Position numbers and translations under genes: made by a program
Part shown: positions 63,802-64,000 of the stretch, piece by piece
Layout: each line of letters begins with the position of its first letter
How positions within the stretch are numbered: position 1 is the first letter of the stretch
Assembly: GCA_050246115.1 (NCBI GenBank)
Contig: JBFWWP010000004.1
Span: 62,001 to 126,000 of the forward strand
Length of the DNA stretch: 64,000 nt
Direction of reading: 5' to 3'
DNA from: JBFWWP01 sp050246115
Lineage (GTDB): Bacteria; Planctomycetota; UBA8108; UBA1146; JAJFFE01
The notes under the pieces: model-generated
Databases searched by the model: none
Seen by the model: only the letters and a program-made list of their open reading frames with translations
What the model was told of the DNA's origin: nothing

Positions 63802-64000
63802 TCAGACGTCACGCTCGTAGACCTGGATGAACTTGTTGTGGCGCACGGATTCCGGCAGCAGTTGCTGCGCCGCATGAACCCACTGCCTGAGGCCGCGTCG
63901 CTTCGTCGTCGAAGCGACCGTGAGGTAGTGAGCCTCCGTGAGGCGGAAACCGCTGTCGAGCAGGATCCGCTGCACACGGCTCGGGCTCACCGCTCGCTGG
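63802..64000 (-). CDS. C-terminal part of an unknown protein, 5' end outside window
   Basis: The frame is open to the right edge and ends at TGA 63802-63804. The visible ~65 residues include RVQRILLDSGFRLTEAHYL and QWVHAAQQLLPESVRHNKF. The pattern faintly recalls the last helices of class I methyltransferases, but that is a guess. It converges on the membrane protein gene. Confidence 0.5.
   Translation of the reverse strand, partial: QRAVSPSRVQRILLDSGFRLTEAHYLTVASTTKRRGLRQWVHAAQQLLPESVRHNKFIQVYERDV

Overview
The window is GC-rich, densely coding DNA of a bacterium that I would place in or near the Planctomycetota. This is inferred from content, because no rRNA or tRNA gene is present. The main clue is a set of exported proteins carrying a paired EF-hand (dockerin-like) module with a cysteine pattern of the form GDCNxDG...CxxACDANDDG...CGxDPTxDxLGC. 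Other clues are HAF-repeat proteins, an FHA protein paired with a squalene-cyclase-like repeat protein, and large TPR proteins. A 10-N gap flanked by an exact 127-base duplication points to a de Bruijn graph (probably metagenome) assembly.

Layout, left to right. 1-3.3 kb: an ACT-VOC fusion (cut by the edge), an SDR epimerase and a solitary IS200/REP-associated type transposase. 3.3-4.7 kb: a secreted HAF-repeat protein. 4.9-11.1 kb: an AddA/AddB-like helicase-nuclease pair. 11.4-22.1 kb, minus strand: a small exported protein, two paralogous ATP-grasp ligases, an exported transglutaminase, a P-domain protein, a lipoprotein, and a beta-helix protein with a second transglutaminase-like domain. 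22.5-24.0 kb: a non-coding array of ~306-bp repeats edged by GAGTAC/GAGGAC microsatellites and containing the gap. 24.0-29.4 kb: a 57-codon gene followed by the first 17 codons of a lost nucleotidyltransferase, two methyltransferases (one with TPRs), a secreted protein and a thioredoxin-like lipoprotein. 29.6-39.1 kb: a GT39-type transferase, a membrane-anchored PHP-like protein and a 1945-residue TPR protein with an internal C39-like peptidase domain. 39.3-50.1 kb: a sorbosone-dehydrogenase-like exported protein, a 15-residue-repeat beta-roll protein, a thiolase, a universal stress protein with a histone-H1-like tail, and two alpha/beta hydrolases. 50.3-56.1 kb: a TMTC-like membrane TPR protein, a flavoprotein, a methyltransferase and OxyR. 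56.2-64 kb: the cyclase-like/FHA pair, a small gene, a two-helix membrane protein and the end of one further gene.

How the genes relate. Several neighbours share ATGA stop/start overlaps and are probably translationally coupled: AddB>AddA, ATP-grasp B>A, lipase>esterase, FHA protein>cyclase-like protein, and the 57-codon gene>lost nucleotidyltransferase. Six exported proteins carry the dockerin-like module at either end, so the window looks rich in cell-surface or secreted products.

The intergenic DNA holds at least three repeat families: a small inverted-repeat element with TTAGGAGTCGCCCAAG-like ends, the 306-bp microsatellite-edged array, and a mosaic element built round GCGGACAGgCTGTCCGC and GCTCCCAGGGCGCGCC. 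I see no phage, CRISPR array or complete insertion sequence. The strongest candidates for something new are the ATP-grasp pair, the C39-TPR giant next to the PHP protein, and the repeat families.
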